This document shows, one piece after another, positions 62,645 to 64,000 of a stretch of DNA of 64,000 nt. The translations under genes were made by a program, and so were the position numbers. The stretch is from Aeromicrobium sp. PE09-221. Lineage in GTDB: Bacteria; Actinomycetota; Actinomycetes; Propionibacteriales; Nocardioidaceae. The notes below the pieces were generated by a model that did not search any database, was not told where the DNA came from, and saw nothing but the letters and a program-made list of their open reading frames with translations. The stretch covers positions 1 to 64,000 of the forward strand of contig NZ_MIJB01000025.1 in assembly GCF_002174305.1 (NCBI RefSeq). Direction: 5' to 3'. Each line of letters begins with the position of its first letter. Position 1 is the first letter of the stretch.

Positions 62645-63652
62645 GGATCATCCCCGCTCGTGCGGGGAGCACGGCGACGATGGCCTTGGCGTTCTCGGTG
62701 ATGGCAGGATCATCCCCGCTCGTGCGGGGAGCACCCGGTCACCCTCGCGGGCGCCGATGACGCCGGTGGGATCATCCCCGCTCGTGCGGGGAGCACAATG
62801 GTTGTTCTACCCAGAATCCTGGGCAACACGGATCATCCCCGCTCGTGCGGGGAGCACCGACGCATCTGCTGGAGATTGGTCTCGATGATGGGATCATCCC
62901 CGCTCGTGCGGGGAGCACTTCATCCTCGACAAGATCCACCCCGACCGAAAGGGATCATCCCCGCTCGTGCGGGGAGCACCACTGGTCGTCACCGCCCACG
63001 ATGCCCGGGAGGGGATCATCCCCGCTCGTGCGGGGAGCACGTGCGCCTTCACCGATCGTCATCGTCGCCATGCGGATCATCCCCGCTCGTGCGGGGAGCA
63101 CGCCGCAGGGCAATATCCACGCCGAAGCGGTCACGGATCATCCCCGCTCGTGCGGGGAGCACCGACCTGTGGGCATTGACCCGGGTGATGTTGTCCGGAT
63201 CATCCCCGCTCGTGCGGGGAGCACGCCATCTCCTCGACGTGCGCGACCTCCTTGCGCGGATCATCCCCGCTCGTGCGGGGAGCACAGGGCCTGGGCCTAG
63301 TTGGCTTCGACGAGGAGGGGATCATCCCCGCTCGTGCGGGGAGCACGAACGGTCGCGTTACTGTGCATGCTCTTTCTCCGGATCATCCCCGCTCGTGCGG
63401 GGAGCACGTAGTCCTGCCACTGCCAGGCCGAGGAGCCCATGGGATCATCCCCGCTCGTGCGGGGAGCACCGCTCGCCCTGCGTTTCGCGACCGGTGAGTG
63501 GGGGATCATCCCCGCTCGTGCGGGGAGCACCGCCCAGAACGCGCCGCCGACGGCGACGATGGGGGATCATCCCCGCTCGTGCGGGGAGCACATTGCGCGG
63601 GTCGCGGACGCCCGTTCGGCGGGCGGATCATCCCCGCTCGTGCGGGGAGCAC
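62645..63652 (-). CRISPR. Type I-E-like CRISPR array, 17 repeats and 16 spacers
   Basis: Seventeen identical 28-bp repeats start at 62645, 62707, 62769, 62830, 62891, 62952, 63013, 63074, 63135, 63197, 63258, 63319, 63380, 63442, 63503, 63564 and 63625. Each begins GGATCATCCCCGC and ends GTGCGGGGAGCAC, with CCCCGC/GCGGGG arms. On the minus strand the repeat is GTGCTCCCCGC...GATCC, the usual orientation of actinobacterial type I-E repeats, so crRNA should be read right to left. Spacers are 33 or 34 bases (periods 61 or 62). No repeat is degenerate. No cas gene lies in the window. Confidence 0.97.
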
Positions 63653-63780
63653 ACTTGCTGACCTGGGCAAACATCCGGCGTTCACCGGTTTCAGCATCAC
63701 TTTTCTACCACGCCCCGATCACTCACGGGACCCGTTTGGGGTGGGTGTGGATGGACGCAGAAAGTGTCAGCAGGTTGCCC
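63653..63780 (-). promoter_or_regulatory. Probable CRISPR leader
   Basis: Read on the minus strand toward the array, this gene-free stretch ends GCCCAGGTCAGCAAGT just before the first repeat; GGTCAG near the leader-repeat junction resembles type I-E leaders. The right end is therefore the likely site of new spacer addition. A promoter for the array RNA must lie here but no convincing box is seen. Confidence 0.5.
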
Positions 63781-63847
63781 TAAAGTGGGAACCAGATCGA
63801 ACACCAGTTCGACACCAAGAGGTTTCACTGTCAGGGGGTGAACAGAG

Positions 63848-64000
63848 ATGGTCGCAGTACTCAACGAACCCACACCACTGGGTGCGGAGCTTGCCGCGTT
63901 GCAGGGGGTGATCGACCGACTCGACCCCCTCGTCCGCGCGGGACTCACTCCCGCCGACGCCCAGCAATTGAGTGCCGCGGTCGGTCGGGTGAAGAACCGG
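63848..64000 (+). CDS. Partial CDS, possible DUF222-HNH protein
   Basis: An open frame of 51 codons running off the right edge, starting MVAVLNEPTPLGAELAAL and reaching LTPADAQQLSAAVGRVKNR. A stop lies nine bases upstream of the ATG. TAAAGT at 63781-63786 could be its -10 box, with a leader containing CAGGGGGTG. The short helical N-terminus resembles the start of actinobacterial DUF222 proteins such as the one at 31393, but the catalytic part is outside the window. Confidence 0.5.
   Translation, partial: MVAVLNEPTPLGAELAALQGVIDRLDPLVRAGLTPADAQQLSAAVGRVKNR

Noticed and set aside
62695-63661. Open frames across the CRISPR array rich in GIIPARAGST, DHPRSCGEH and SSPLVRGA
   Set aside because: These are translations of the repeat itself in different frames, a well-known artefact; spacers break any real conservation.
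1-64000. tRNA, rRNA or tmRNA genes
   Set aside because: Reading the intergenic stretches showed no cloverleaf with a GTTCGA-type T arm; a covariance-model scan would be decisive.

Overview
The window is chromosomal DNA of a high-GC actinobacterium. Several lineage markers agree: the complete Pup-proteasome system (mpa/ARC, dop, pup, prcB, prcA, pafA, pafB, pafC), the mycothiol gene mshC, the RNA polymerase-binding protein RbpA, an actinobacterial helY helicase next to tatA/tatC, and a DUF222-HNH nuclease gene. The order from the RecB-like nuclease to the dipeptidase follows the conserved actinobacterial proteasome neighbourhood, also known from mycobacteria. The species cannot be fixed from sequence reading alone; a non-mycobacterial actinobacterium such as a Propionibacteriales member is a reasonable guess. 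About two dozen genes share one start architecture: a TANNNT -10 box only 6-8 bases before the ATG or GTG. This points to widespread leaderless transcription and helped choose starts.

Layout. 0.1-11 kb: a DUF5703 small protein, an aldo/keto reductase, uppP, bluB, corA, mshC, mgtE, a PAC2 protein and a large metH. 11-31.4 kb: a HAD phosphatase, a RecB-like Fe-S nuclease, a site-2 protease, trmI, mpa, a GNAT gene, dop, pup, prcB and prcA; then an unusual membrane-anchored glycoside-hydrolase-like protein, pafA, an FKBP lipoprotein, pafB, pafC, tatA, tatC and helY. 31.4-39 kb: a DUF222-HNH gene, palindromic repeats, a possible 48-residue protein, a 5'-3' exonuclease, an M24 dipeptidase, lnt, rbpA, an Atg22/UMF1-type transporter and a glycerophosphodiesterase. 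39-49 kb: a MurA with a fused N-terminal XRE helix-turn-helix and a perfect palindrome over its own -10 box, an MBL-fold protein, an esterase, a DinB protein, an alpha/beta hydrolase, an AraC-VOC-UvrA-like cassette, a DsbA-like protein and a small membrane protein.

49-61 kb: an iniBAC-like locus. Two dynamin-like GTPases (IniA-like, IniC-like) lie downstream of a 663-residue IniB-domain protein built mostly of acidic Asn/Asp/Ser/Gly repeats, with a strong two-stem RNA structure between iniB-like and iniA-like. Divergent to them are a degenerate Hsp70-fold protein and a LuxR-type regulator without a visible P-loop, followed by a convergent LuxR/MalT-type STAND regulator resembling IniR. This is the best candidate for an incompletely described system: a membrane-remodelling or cell-envelope-stress module with its own sensors.

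61-64 kb: a frameshifted small gene, a second DinB protein, a TRIC-family channel, and a type I-E-like CRISPR array of 17 identical 28-bp repeats and 16 spacers. The array reads on the minus strand with its leader on the right. No cas gene is in the window. A partial CDS runs off the right edge.
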